The position numbers were made by a program, and so were the translations under genes. This document shows positions 33,030 to 44,300 of a DNA stretch of 64,000 bases, one piece after another. Source of the stretch: Gordius sp. MW1 (taxonomy: Eukaryota > Nematomorpha > Gordioida > Gordea > Gordiidae); contig OZ038526.1 in assembly GCA_964036665.1 (NCBI GenBank), forward strand, positions 33,046,001-33,110,000. Direction: 5' to 3'. The notes below the pieces were generated by a model. It was not told the DNA's origin. It saw only the letters and a list, made by a program, of their open reading frames with translations, and searched no databases. Position 1 is the stretch's first letter; the number at the start of each line of letters is the position of its first letter.

Positions 33030-34660
33030 AAAGTAAAATATGTGGCTGTCGAAACTTATAAGGGAGTTAAATGCGATTAATGAAGGGACAAGGGGCATCG
33101 AGTGCCAATGGACTTGGAACATCTTCTGTTTTTTCTCCAATAAAAAAGTGCCGCTAGCACGGCTAGAAGGTGAATTAAACAAATGGTGCGAGGATGGTAT
33201 CAACAGCTCAAATTCTCGTTTAGCGTGCTCTTGATGTCAGTTAAAAAGAGCGTTGGCACCCCTTGACTGTATATTGAATACCGCTCTACAGTTAACATAT
33301 ACCTAGGGACCTTGGTACCCTCTACCAAAAATAGGTGACTTGTTAGTAGTGTTTCGATCTCGTCTCGTCTCGGTCTCGAAAACAAAATCTCATCTCGTCT
33401 CGGGAGCGATTGAGAAAATCTCGATCTCGTCTCGTCTCGGTCTAGAAAAATCTCGGTCTCGTCTCGTCTCGACGAGAATTCTCGTCTTGTCTCGACTTTT
33501 AAAAAAAATATATTCGGAATAAAAATTTCTCCTGTTTTATTAAAAATATAAATAAGTGTTCAAAAATCCAAATGGCAAGTTTTATATTTTTCGAAAAACT
33601 TTAATACACAAACTTTTTAAAGATTTAGCGGGACACGACATCTCATTGACAATATAAAGATATGAATTAACTCATAAAGATAACATTTTCTATAAAAAGT
33701 GCAGACTAAAAAAACTATAAATAAATTTGAAATATAAAAAATTAAATTTTATTGTTCTAGCAAATTATAATATTTGTATTAAATTCACTGTGTCTGTCAA
33801 CTATAAATGGACTTCAAAAATTATAAGTTCGCTTATAGTTGATTTAGTTGCATAATTGAGCAAAATGAGACCCTTTATTTACCTTTGCTAATGCTTCAAA
33901 GTAGACCTTAACATATTTAAGGCAAATGTTTAAGTCCATTAATATAACCATCATTAATTTAGCCCATAGTGTTTATTGCATGTTTACTATAGCGCTATAA
34001 ACCACAAAGTGCGAGTGACATTTAATGATGTTATTATTATTTACAGAATTGATAACTAGTTGCACAAATTAAAACGTTGTAAAAACAACAATAAAAGCAG
34101 CATTATTATAGAATTAAGAACATAAAATTTAAACTTTAAATTAATAAATACGTATTTAAATGTATGACAAAAATCAACCATACTTAGGTAAATGATTGCC
34201 AAATTTTAATTTTTTTTGCAAAAATATATAATATTAACTACACTTGGGATTTTTTTTAATATCAAATATATTCCATACATATTGATTTACACTTAATACC
34301 TTAAATGTAAATTAAAGTACACAATAATTTGCTAAAATCTAACGATCAATAAAAAGTCGAGATCTCGCCGAGAAAATCTCGTATCGTCTCGTCTCGACCT
34401 CAAAATTCTCGTCTCGATCTCGACTCCATTTTTCAAATTCTCGTCTCGTCTCGTCTCGGTTTTTCGAGACGAGACGAGACCGAGATTTTTCTCGGTTTTT
34501 CCGCATCACTACTTGTTAGATAAACTCGACAGAGCATGTTGCCTTGTAAAGATAGGTTTAGCTGAAACTTACATGCAGCTTAGAGCAAGTTTAGGCACGA
34601 GCCAATGCCTTACGACGCACAATGATTTCTTTAATGTCATATGCACTAGAAACTTGCACG
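33030..34660 (+). pseudogene. Ty3/gypsy-like pol fragment, split by a hAT element
   Basis: The plus strand reads KKVPLARLEGELNKWCEDGI and YPLPKIGDLL (33140-33346). After the 33347-34511 insertion it resumes with DKLDRACCLVKIGLAETYMQ (34520-34590). This follows the N-terminal reverse-transcriptase region of Ty3-type elements. Stops and frameshifts make it a relic. A paralogous relic without the hAT insertion lies at 54285-54665, so the retroelement predates the segmental duplication. Confidence 0.65.
33347..34511. mobile_element. GTCTCG-rich hAT element, non-autonomous, 1,165 bp
   Basis: Starts TAGTGTTTCGATCTCGTCTC and ends with its inverted counterpart ...CCGCATCACTA, both with many TCTCG/CGAGA subrepeats. 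It is flanked by a perfect 8-bp duplication CTTGTTAG (33339-33346 and 34512-34519). No transposase frame remains. A 2.1-kb relative lies at 55858-57948, and part of the interior is repeated inverted at 36888-37200. Confidence 0.92.
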
Positions 34661-35490
34661 GGTCGCCTGAGGCCCGACTAAACCTAAACTAATTGTTGTT
34701 GATTAAATGAATCTTACTCTCTATAAAATAAATTTTATACAGCATACAAAATATACTTTAAAACTTTAGCCCTTTGCCTATTTATAATATCATAAACATT
34801 GCACACTATTAAGAACTTAAGAAATAAATAAGTAAATTAATCAAAAGGCACATTTGTTTTAAATCTTATATATAAATTAGTTAACTAATCTAAAAAATAC
34901 ATCTAAAAATAAAAAAAGTTAAGTTCTAAATGTTTAAAAATTGCAAAAAAAAGATTTGCGATTATCAAAAGAAAATAAGTATATTTTTTCAAAATAATCT
35001 AAGGCTTGAGGGCCAAAGGTTTGAGTACTTGTCGCAAAGCGACATAAAATTACCGAATCGTGAAGTTTCGAGTATTTTAAAATTTATAGTGCTTCTCCCG
35101 CAGAGAGTGGATCTTTGTTTTGGTTAAAAGACAAATACATCGGTACATGTAACCGAGCTTATAGAGTACTTGGGCTATCTGATCTTTTGCTATATTTACA
35201 GAGGCCTGTGGGTTCGATAATGGAAGGGAGACCAGTTATTAAATAAAGCTTATTCTATATAAATTTGATTTTTGAATTAAAATAATTTTTTGAAAAGTGA
35301 TAGCAAAAAAAATGATTTCTCATTATTCCAAACTTATTATTCTTTAATGTTTTGATAGAAGCTAATTCCTTTTATATCTACATGGACAAACTTCAAATGA
35401 TAGATTAGCCTTTAAATTTTATTTCAGTTATTAGGACAGGCTCGGGTTGAGAAAATATTTTCTGTCGGGCTCTAACTCTACACACTCAAA
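34645..35490. mobile_element. Old CGGGC-ended hAT relic (copy 1 side)
   Basis: Starts CTTGCACGGGTCGCCTGAGG and ends near GGCTCGGGTTGAG / TGTCGGGCTC (35440-35470). The same element, at the same place relative to the Ty3-like relic, begins at about 54675 in copy 2, so it was inserted before the duplication. A 65-codon frame (34930-35127) is too degraded to assign. Confidence 0.55.
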
Positions 35491-36529
35491 CTTAATTGCA
35501 TAGCCGCCATATTCCAAAAGACCATAAACAAAATATATTTTTCCCACAGCCATAAACTTCTTTATAGTCAATAGCGAAAGAAAGTTTATTGGCCTGGAAA
35601 AGAGTCACATAATTAGAATTGTTAAAAATGTTAGCAGTTTGTTTCACTATTTTAAAAATTTATTGTAAAAGTTATAGGTCAAAATACATCTCTGACTAAA
35701 TAAAGAATGCGTCAACCTGAAATTTTCAAGAACGAGTAATTTAATTCTAATAGTAAATATTTAAAAAACGTATGACACTTAATACTATGTATATTTACTT
35801 AGATTTTCAACATTTCCATCTATAATTTATCTTAAGAATCTAGCTTTTCTAACAGTGATCAACAATGACAAAATGATTCTAGGTTAATAATTATTAATAC
35901 AACTAACCTTAGATCTTTATTAGAAATTGGGAGCAAAAAAAAATATTGGTGAACAATGATAACAAATGTAATTTATGCATTATAAATATTAATAAATATA
36001 ATCGTAATAAACTATCATTAATAAAATTTGATGTATCCAATAACTCCCCATTCTATAAAATGATTCGCTATCCCAGCAGGTGGCTTTCTTAAGATATCAC
36101 AACTTTTGGGGTAACCAAAGGGTTCCTTGCTCACCATTGTCACAGACTGGCTTATGTGAACACTCGTTGTAATTGGTAAACCATTTTATAGTGTTATAAA
36201 ACAGGCTCGTTTTTCCAAGCCTATTGCTAAGCCTGGTTGTTGGTGTATATTTTCACCCAGCCCTTTTAAAGTTGGGTGAAATTTATTGAGAGATCTTTGC
36301 CATTTGGCGTTTTTGTAAAAACACCGAAAGGGTTTGGGTGAATTTTTTGAGCGACCTTTGGCGCTTACGCCTTTTACCCCGTCCCGGTGGGTGATAGGGT
36401 AATAACACCCCCCCGGGTGAATAAGAGGGTAAAAAGGGGGGTGGGGTGCAAACAAATGGGACAAAAAAAGGGAGGGGGCAAAGTTCTTAGTTTATTTATG
36501 ATATATAATATGAGCAAATATTTAAAGTT
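35491..36529. other. Conserved flank of the segmental duplication, then a GC-skewed repeat
   Basis: 35600-36200 aligns with 55240-55800. One block (36070-36160 with 55650-55735) is conserved enough to suggest a minus-strand coding exon (see findings). 36230-36475 contains repeated GGGTGAA and GACCTTTGGCG-like pieces and runs of C and G. No gene is recognised there. Confidence 0.5.
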
Positions 36530-36539
36530 ACTAACTCGT

Positions 36540-36785
36540 AGCAATTGCTTCTATTAAATTTGCTACCTGCTCGAGTTTACTGCTCGGGCAATCTGCTCAA
36601 TGCTTGAACAGATTTTGCTGTATCGACTCGCCTCATGAGCATTTTTATATGCTACTATTCTGCTTAGTGCACCCAACAGTAGCACTCATTATGTTAACGA
36701 GCATATTAAACAGCTAAGTGTGCGTGCTCGAGCAAAGCACATGGTGGGCATTGCTCACGCGAGCAATTTAACAAGAAAAATTAGT
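36540..36785. mobile_element. Diverged copy of the 28665 MITE family
   Basis: Shares CTGCTCGGGCAATCTGCTCA-like sequence, TTTTTATATGCTACT, AACAGCTAAGTGTGCGTGCT and GCTCACGCGAGCAATTTAAC with 28665-28971. Its 5' portion is replaced. No target duplication recognised. Confidence 0.65.
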
Positions 36786-36887
36786 CGAAAATGGAAGGTG
36801 ATCATAGTTTTCTTTTTTGTTATAATAATTTTTGTTATAAAATGATATAAGAATTTAAATAAAAACTTTAAACCAGATTTTCTTGAC

Positions 36888-37200
36888 TTTTTACAACGTC
36901 TAATATGTGCAACTCGCACTTTGTGGCTGGCTATGCTTGATAAGGGTAATATCTAGGGACTAAAACTTTTGTTATATTAGTTAAACAATGGGCTTCTTTT
37001 GAGTATTAAGCTGCTTTATACCATGTTAATAAAGGGTCTCAATTAGCACAATGTTATAACCAAATCAAACATAGGTGAACTTATAAATTTCTATGTCTTT
37101 TTATATTTGACGACCACAGTGGCTTAAATATAAATGTTATATAATGAATTAATTATTTCGGAGTATATTTAACAGACATTTGGTCAAGGTAAGAAAGCTT
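36888..37200. repeat. Inverted copy of the interior of the GTCTCG hAT element
   Basis: Aligns with the reverse complement of about 33750-34090: CTCGCACTTTGTGG, TAAAGGGTCTCA and GAACTTATAA are shared. It is probably a fragment of another copy of that element family. Confidence 0.55.
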
Positions 37201-37261
37201 TCTATAATTTTATTACTAGTTTATATAATGGATTGATAAGTTTTGAGTATATAGAAATAGA

Positions 37262-37520
37262 AACCCCCCTGGCTAATTAGGGGGGGGGGGCAGGGTGTCC
37301 GGCTGCCCCCCCCCCCTCTGGCTAATTAGGGGGGGGGGCAAAACATATTTTTTTTTAATTTCTAAGAGTTTTTGTATTGAAATTTTTTCCCCCCTCTGGC
37401 TAATTAGGGGGGGGGGGGAGCAAAACATATTTTTTTTAATTTCTAAGGGTTTTTGTATTGAAATTTTTTTTTTTAATTAGGGGGGGGGGCAGCCGCCCCC
37501 CCCCCCTGCGTACGCCCATG
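37262..37520. repeat. Tandem G/C-run repeat, ~80-100-bp unit
   Basis: Units of CCCCTCTGGCTAATTAGGGG followed by CAAAACATATTTTTTTTAAT and TTTTTGTATTGAAATTTTTT, repeated about three times, ending with TGCGTACGCCCATG. The last motif resembles the GCGTAGCCA-family end, so this is probably an internally expanded member. The 61-codon frame is an artefact. Confidence 0.75.
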
Positions 37521-37950
37521 CGTCAAGGATTATCTTTGTGAAATGGGGGAACTTTAGAGGATATACTTGATTCAACTTAACCATTGCCTATGCGCTCAAA
37601 AATTTAAATATTAAGCTAATCGGTTTCAAAGTCAAAATACATCCCTGACATCCTATATTTTTTAACAAATGTTGATCAAAAAAAACCTTAGATTTATCGA
37701 TGTGTAATTTGTGTTACGGGTATGATTACAATAATTCCTATTCAAAACCATATAAAATTTTTTTAATTATATTTAAAAATCTTCATTTTTGTAAGAAATG
37801 CTTATTCCAGTTCTACCCTAGTTTCCTGCACACATTAAGGCCTAAAAAATGTGCAAAAGAAAACTTATAAATCAAAGGAATAAATTCTTTTTACATTGTT
37901 TTAAAGAAGGTATGACAGCTATTTGATCGTTAACCTCAAACATGACGTGA

Positions 37951-37956
37951 TTTATT
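37951..37956 (-). promoter_or_regulatory. Polyadenylation signal AATAAA of gene copy 2
   Basis: AATAAA on the minus strand, 91 nt downstream of the stop codon, at the same relative place as in copy 1. Confidence 0.55.
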
Positions 37957-38046
37957 ATTTTATAGCATTTAATATAAATAATACAATCGAGTATGTCGTA
38001 AAATAAAATCCTGAACAAAAAAGTCTTCTTATTTTTTAAACATATG

Positions 38047-38389
38047 TCAGGTGCTTCGTAATTTGACTGTTTTGCGTATTTCATTGATTATGCGATATTG
38101 GTTATTCGGGTTATCACCCAATGCTTCTATAAGTTTTTGCAATTTAATACTTTCGTTCACCTTATCAGAACCTAGAGTTTGGACACGGTCATCTTCCATC
38201 TCGCATATATCGTCCGAATCTTCGATGGTTATGACCAAATGTTTCTTCACATTATCACGCGTTACGTTTATTTTTGCCGGAGAGAGTAATTGAATCAATT
38301 CATCATCGCTTAAATTCGTATTATCAGTTTTTGCAAATGCACTTGATTCACCCTTTTTCAGCGAATAAGATTCGCACTTGATTTTTCGC
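38047..38389 (-). CDS. Gene copy 2, terminal exon 9
   Basis: 343 nt. It encodes ELIQLLSPAKINVTRDNVKK, HLVITIEDSDDICEM, LQKLIEALGDNPNNQYRIIN and EIRKTVKLRST, then TGA. The acidic, SUMO-interaction-like motif is identical to copy 1. Confidence 0.75.
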
Positions 38390-41300
38390 CTAAAATTTGA
38401 TTTAAAAAAAGTAGATTTTGAAACAATTCCTTTCGTGCAAAACAAGATATATGAAAAATTAACAAAACGATTTTAATATCACACAGATTCCCAAAAAAAG
38501 ACTTTGTGATATCATATCGTAAACTGACATATAATTAAATATTTTAAAAGCAGAACCATAATATGCTATGCGTTTTTTCTAAAACCTAGATGTTAAGATA
38601 ATGAAATTAAAGGCGTGGAAAATAGCCTTTTTAACGTTTAATTTATTTTTTATTAGTCTTATACAATCTTATAGGTCATTGATTAATCTAGAGAGCTATT
38701 ATGCTATTATTTTAATTGTTGCGCATTCAAATTCATCATGTTATTTAAACCCCTTATCCATGTAAATATTCCTGCGATCTACAAAAAACGTATGACTACA
38801 TTTCTTAAACCTTTATCCGAATTTATCTAAATCTATAGCTTGTGAAAGATAAACGTTGTTCAAAATAATAATAGTCAGAGAAATGGGTTATTTATTTTTA
38901 AATCTATATTATTTAAACTGGCCTCACTAGACTTTAACTTATCAACAAAATTCATAAGATTCAAATGCAATAACTGCTGGAAGTCCATTAATAAAAACCT
39001 ACGATACCTTTTTTTGGAGTTTTTGATAGAGTTTTGAGGGAGTTGATGATCTGTTGGACTTAGAGATAAGTGTTCGACGGTTTCCGAAGGTGATTTAGAT
39101 TTTTTATCACGTTTCTTTATTTTAGGTATCGCTTCCTGACAGTTTTCATTCAAATCTATAATTTTCTTGGGCTTCTTCTTGCGAGGTAATTCATTTAAAC
39201 TTTGGTTATTTAAGGAGACACTAAGTACATCTTGGTCAGCATTAATATCGAAGATTGGACCCTCTACAATATTTAAGGCGTTTTCCTCTTTAACTTTGTC
39301 TTTTTTAATTTTAATCAAAACATTTTTATCTTCATCGTTAACGTGATGACCTACCTTCATCTTGTGTTTCCTCTCATGTGAAGAAGGTGCTAATTCTAAT
39401 ATCGTTCCTTGATCAATCTGATTGATTGACGACTTTTTAGATTTTGTTCGCTTTTTTGGCTCTTCTTCGATGATATCTTCAAGGACAGGCATATTACAAG
39501 CTTCGTTTGTACATTTTAACGATTCAAAATCTACTTTTTTGCAAATAGTCATTTCCTTTATTTCGGGCTTTATTATTTTGGGGTTATCGTCCATATTTAG
39601 CTCCTGAGCTTCGGTCTTTTTCTTTTTGCGTCTAATCTTTTTTCCCGTAGATGACTCCTTTGTTTCACGTTTCTTAGATTTCATTAATTTTTTCGAAGGT
39701 GTTTCGCTAGGCTTATTTACTATCTCTTCATCTTGACACCTTTCTTTAATACGACCAGAATTTAATTCAGTCGCGAATTCTATTATTTCGGGTGTTTTAG
39801 ATTTCGACAATTTTTGTTTCAAAGTCTTTTGATCAAATAACTCCAGCTTATTTTCCACATTTTGACGCGACTTCTTCTTAACGGTGAAATCAGTTGTATT
39901 TTTATGCTTCTCCTTAACAGGCTTTGAATCGCGCACTTCCAAAATATTATCCTCTAATTCTATAGTTTCCGCTTTTGTATCTTTTAATTTTTTGATTTTT
40001 TTAAGTTTTATCGGGATGTTCTCATCAACGTCGTGCTGCCCTTTCGCTTCGAAGTGGGTATTTATATTCTGCTCTTGTTCACAAATTTCGGGCGTGAGGT
40101 CCGTTTTGATCCGGTCCAAAATCCCTTTATCATACAACGGAACTAACGTTAATTCGTATAGGCGCAATTGTTCGGGCGTTAAATTCATTCGGTTTCTCCA
40201 TATAATCCTCTCAATTTTTCGATTATTTCTAACTCCCGATTGCCTCATATCTGTCAATTCTTGATCAGCCTTATCTTTCCCCATCAATTCGGTATGAAAT
40301 TTAAAATCAGCTCTTTCAAAAATAGTATTGCCGTCAGAGTTACCATCTTCTTTCTTAATTTTTGAAAGAATGTCAAGTTCCTGAGCCATCAAAGGCACGT
40401 TTTCGATTTTTTTGTGCCCAAGATTGTCGCTTAAATGGCTTCTCTCCTGTGTGAGGCAAACTTTCTCCTCAGCTTTTAGATCTTTTTTCAGCGTTTTTGG
40501 AGTTGAATTAGTTGAATCTTTCTGCAGGGGTACAGATTCGTGCCCGTTACCAACCGCCGATTGTTTTTTTACGATTTTATATTCATCCTCGATACCAACA
40601 ATTTTGGGAACATTCGGCCGATCTTTTAAGGTGTGATTTAAGTCGAGGGATTTGATCTTGTCATAACACTTAAATCTGCCTCCATTTTCAGTTACTTGAT
40701 CTTTCTTACCTTTACAAATACACATAAATTTATGTTTAAAATTGCATCCTAATTTAATTATTTTACTACATTCATAATTCACAGTGTAAAACAAAATTTG
40801 ATGTCAATTATATGATTGTTTACCAGTTAAAGTGAAACTAAGGCAATTGATTATTCTCCTTTCGGACATAGTTCCTGGTATGGGCATATAAGTTTGTTTC
40901 AAATCATCGAACCTAATAATTGATATTAATTATATCTTTTTGAAAGGCAATGTTCTATGCATCATAAATTAAACCTTTTGACATTCCCATTTATAGAAAA
41001 CCATGAGAAGAAATTTGTGAGTGGCTGTAATTATTGTTGAAAGAAAATTATAAATACTAATCAAATAACGGTATTTATATAGAAATTGAAATATTTAGCT
41101 TTTTTTATCAAATTGAGACCAGGTCATAGCTAATAATTTTAACCTAAACCCGAAACGCTGGAGTCACTGCCAAATATCCAATGTAGTATTTAGATGATTA
41201 AAAAAACTTTTAGTAATCTTAATAGTAATAATGTCTGACATTTTTTTGAGTTGCTCTCCGGTCATGTGAGGGCTGTCGTTTGATTCGGCGTTATAAAGTG

Positions 41301-44300
41301 GAGTGACTTTATCCCACTCCAAGGGCGCTTTGGGCGTGGCATTAGATCGTAATATAGAGCTAATGAGTAGAGCGTGCTGCACTTTTTCAGGCTTTTTTAA
41401 CGCGACAAAAACGCGCAGTCTCGTGAAGAAGCTGTCCAAATAAGCCGGTTTGTAATAGACAGGTTGGGACTGGGCGTTGTTGAGCGTTTTTTCATCCGTT
41501 AGGTTAAGGTAAAACAATTGCATTAATTTTTTTCTCCTAAAACCCAGAAGAAATGTAAGAGAACGCTAATCAGTAAATTAAATATACAATGGCTGACCCG
41601 CGCGAGACTATAATATAACTCATGGACATAACTAGGATTTAAATTTTTAGGTAAACAATCTAGAGTAGGATCATAACACAGGTCTACAAATATTGACTTT
41701 GTGATTACATCCCGTAATCTGACAAATAATTATGATAGAGAGTTTTACGCTGACAATAATATGTTTTGAGTTTTCCCTAGTCGTCCAGATTTTGCGATAA
41801 TAAAGGTGCAAAAAATGGCCTTTTTAACCTTTTTTGAGGCTATATCCAGGCCATTATAAAATTATTATTCATCATTTATCGTTCTACAGGATAACAATAT
41901 TATTTTTTTAACCTCTAATCGTAGTTTTATCCGCGCTTATCTGAACCTCCTCCATAATATTTCTCCTACTATTCTGGAAAATAGAGTACATACTACATAG
42001 GCGCAGTGGTAAAACGGCTAGGCTTTTGTTTGGGCGACCTTTGGTTTTGGCCAACTAAACATTTTCTTAGTCGCATTATAGGTTTGTTTTTCTTAGTCGC
42101 ATAAAGAGATAAAGGTTTTATGGCAAAATATTTGGTCTGTTTATGTATAGTCGACTAAAGTCAAAGGTCGACCAAACAAAATCCAGCCGTTTTCACAACA
42201 CTATATACGCAATGTATATTAACTAGGGCTGCACCGATATCAAATTTTTAACCGATACCGATATTTAAATAAATATACCGATACCGATATTTTACATCTT
42301 ATAAAAATGACACCTGTTAATATTTATAAAGCTTTATTTAAAATATTCCAAAATTTTTTTCATAAATAGTAATTTTTCAATAGTCTCCGGTAGAAGAGAT
42401 CTTCTATGTGGACTATCAATATCACCAGTTATACTAAAAATAGATTCAGAAGGGATAGATGTGGCGGGTGACGACAGATAGAAGGGATAGATGTGGCGGG
42501 TGACGACAGATATTTTCTGGCCAGTGTTGCTAATATTGGCAAATCGGAACTATTTGTTGCCCAATATTCTAATGGATTTACATATGATCCCATTGATGTT
42601 TCGTTTATGATTCTATTACCCTTGTAAATTGGTGTTTTGAGATATAGGTCTAATTCCAATAAACACGGATCACCTTAAAATTAAAATTAATATTAGCTAA
42701 GTAAATATACCTATGATGATGTTTGTATCAATGTTCCAGCCATTGAATCCACTGTTTCATTATATGTATCCCATATATTAAATTTCTTTGTTTTCGTAAG
42801 TTGTTTCACAGGTAGTAATGGTTCGTCGTTCTCTTAATAATTATTTTAGAAGTACAATTATATACCTTACCTGGCAAAATAGGTGTAGATGAGGACGCCA
42901 CATTACTTTCAATATCCTTATATGCTTCAACTAACCGTGATCTATACTCAACAGATCCAGGCAAGAAAATATTTTTAAATCTTGGATCCAAAATTGTTGC
43001 TATGACAAAATTGTCATTTTGGTATATGTATGAAAACATAATTATAATTAAGCTATTACAAAGCCTTGGTAAATATATAAATTACCTTTCAACTAATTCA
43101 TTTGTCATGGTTGTTCTAAATTGTTATAAACACATATCAGAAATATTATCATATGTAGCTAATTCTTTCTTTAAAATTTCAACAAAAGGTATAGTCACAC
43201 TTATTAAACAATTGGTGTAACTCAATTCCTTTGTAACTCTAAAGAAAGGTTCCAAGGCCAACATCAATTTCTCCATGAGGATCCATTCATTAGTATCTAT
43301 AAACACAGGAACAGTGTTTTGTAGAGTATACAGAGTTAAAGCCTCCTTCTGTTCCAATAACCTTTCAATCATTAGATAGGATGAGTTCCAGCGTGTGGCT
43401 CATCTTGAATTAATTTGTGTTGGGGTAGGTTAAATTTCATTTGAATTTTATCCAATTTAAAATTTGATAGGGAGGAATGTTTAAAATGGGTCACTAATCT
43501 TCTTGACTTTGTTAGAAGATTAGGTATATTCTCTTGCCCTAACAGGCATTTTTGTATAACTAATTGAAGGGAGTGAGCCAAACAGGATATACTTTCATGA
43601 TTTGATAGTCTACAGCCTGCTGCTATATTCCTACGATTATCTCTAACGATAAGATGAACAGAATTTTTCTTTATTCCCCAATAGGTAAATAAATCTGCTA
43701 TCAATGAAGAAATATTGATAGCAGTGTGGTTATCAGTATTTAATGTCCTCTGTTTAAAATGATATTTGTTGTCTATATAATGTGAAGTTAGACAAAACAA
43801 AGAATCTTGACCAGAATCACGGGTCCATATGTCAATTGTAAAGCTTAGGTGCTTTTCAACACTCAGCTCTTCTTTAATTTTTTGTGATAAATCTTCATAA
43901 GATATATGTAATAAATTGGTGAAATACTTCCTACTGGGGATTGTATATTGGGGAGGTAAATGATTTATTAAATTAGCAAATCCTTTGTCAGACACTACAG
44001 ATAGTGGTTGGTTGTCTTTACAGATCATCTCTAATAATAATTTTGGAATTGTGATTATTAATATCCCACTTTTTTACATTGTTGAAAAGGGCTTTAATTT
44101 TTGGTTGAACTAATTTGGAATCAGATTTGAAGTTATTATCAGTCAATGTCTTTGATTTCTCCTCTAATAATAATTGTTTATATTTTATTGGATGATTATT
44201 AAGGATATGTTTTCTAAGATTTGTGGTGTTAAAATTAATTGATGTCTTGCCACCTCTTAAAACTTTTTTATTGCAGTTATCAATTGTACAGGCTGCAATA

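Larger units (their letters stand above)
21960..36250. repeat. Segmental duplication, copy 1
   Basis: The minus-strand gene and its flanks are homologous, in the same orientation, to 37560-55810. Shared non-coding landmarks include ATTTAAAGAAGGTATG downstream of the gene (near 22700 and 37900), the intergenic Ty3-like relic, and ATAGGTCAAAATACATCTCT versus ATAGGTCAAAACACATCTCT upstream (35672 and 55314). Divergence is moderate in exons and high in introns, so the duplication is old. Confidence 0.8.

Noticed and set aside
36186-36464. 92-codon minus-strand frame with many Pro and His
   Set aside because: Arises from C-rich repeats near 36230-36475 and is not conserved in the other duplication copy.
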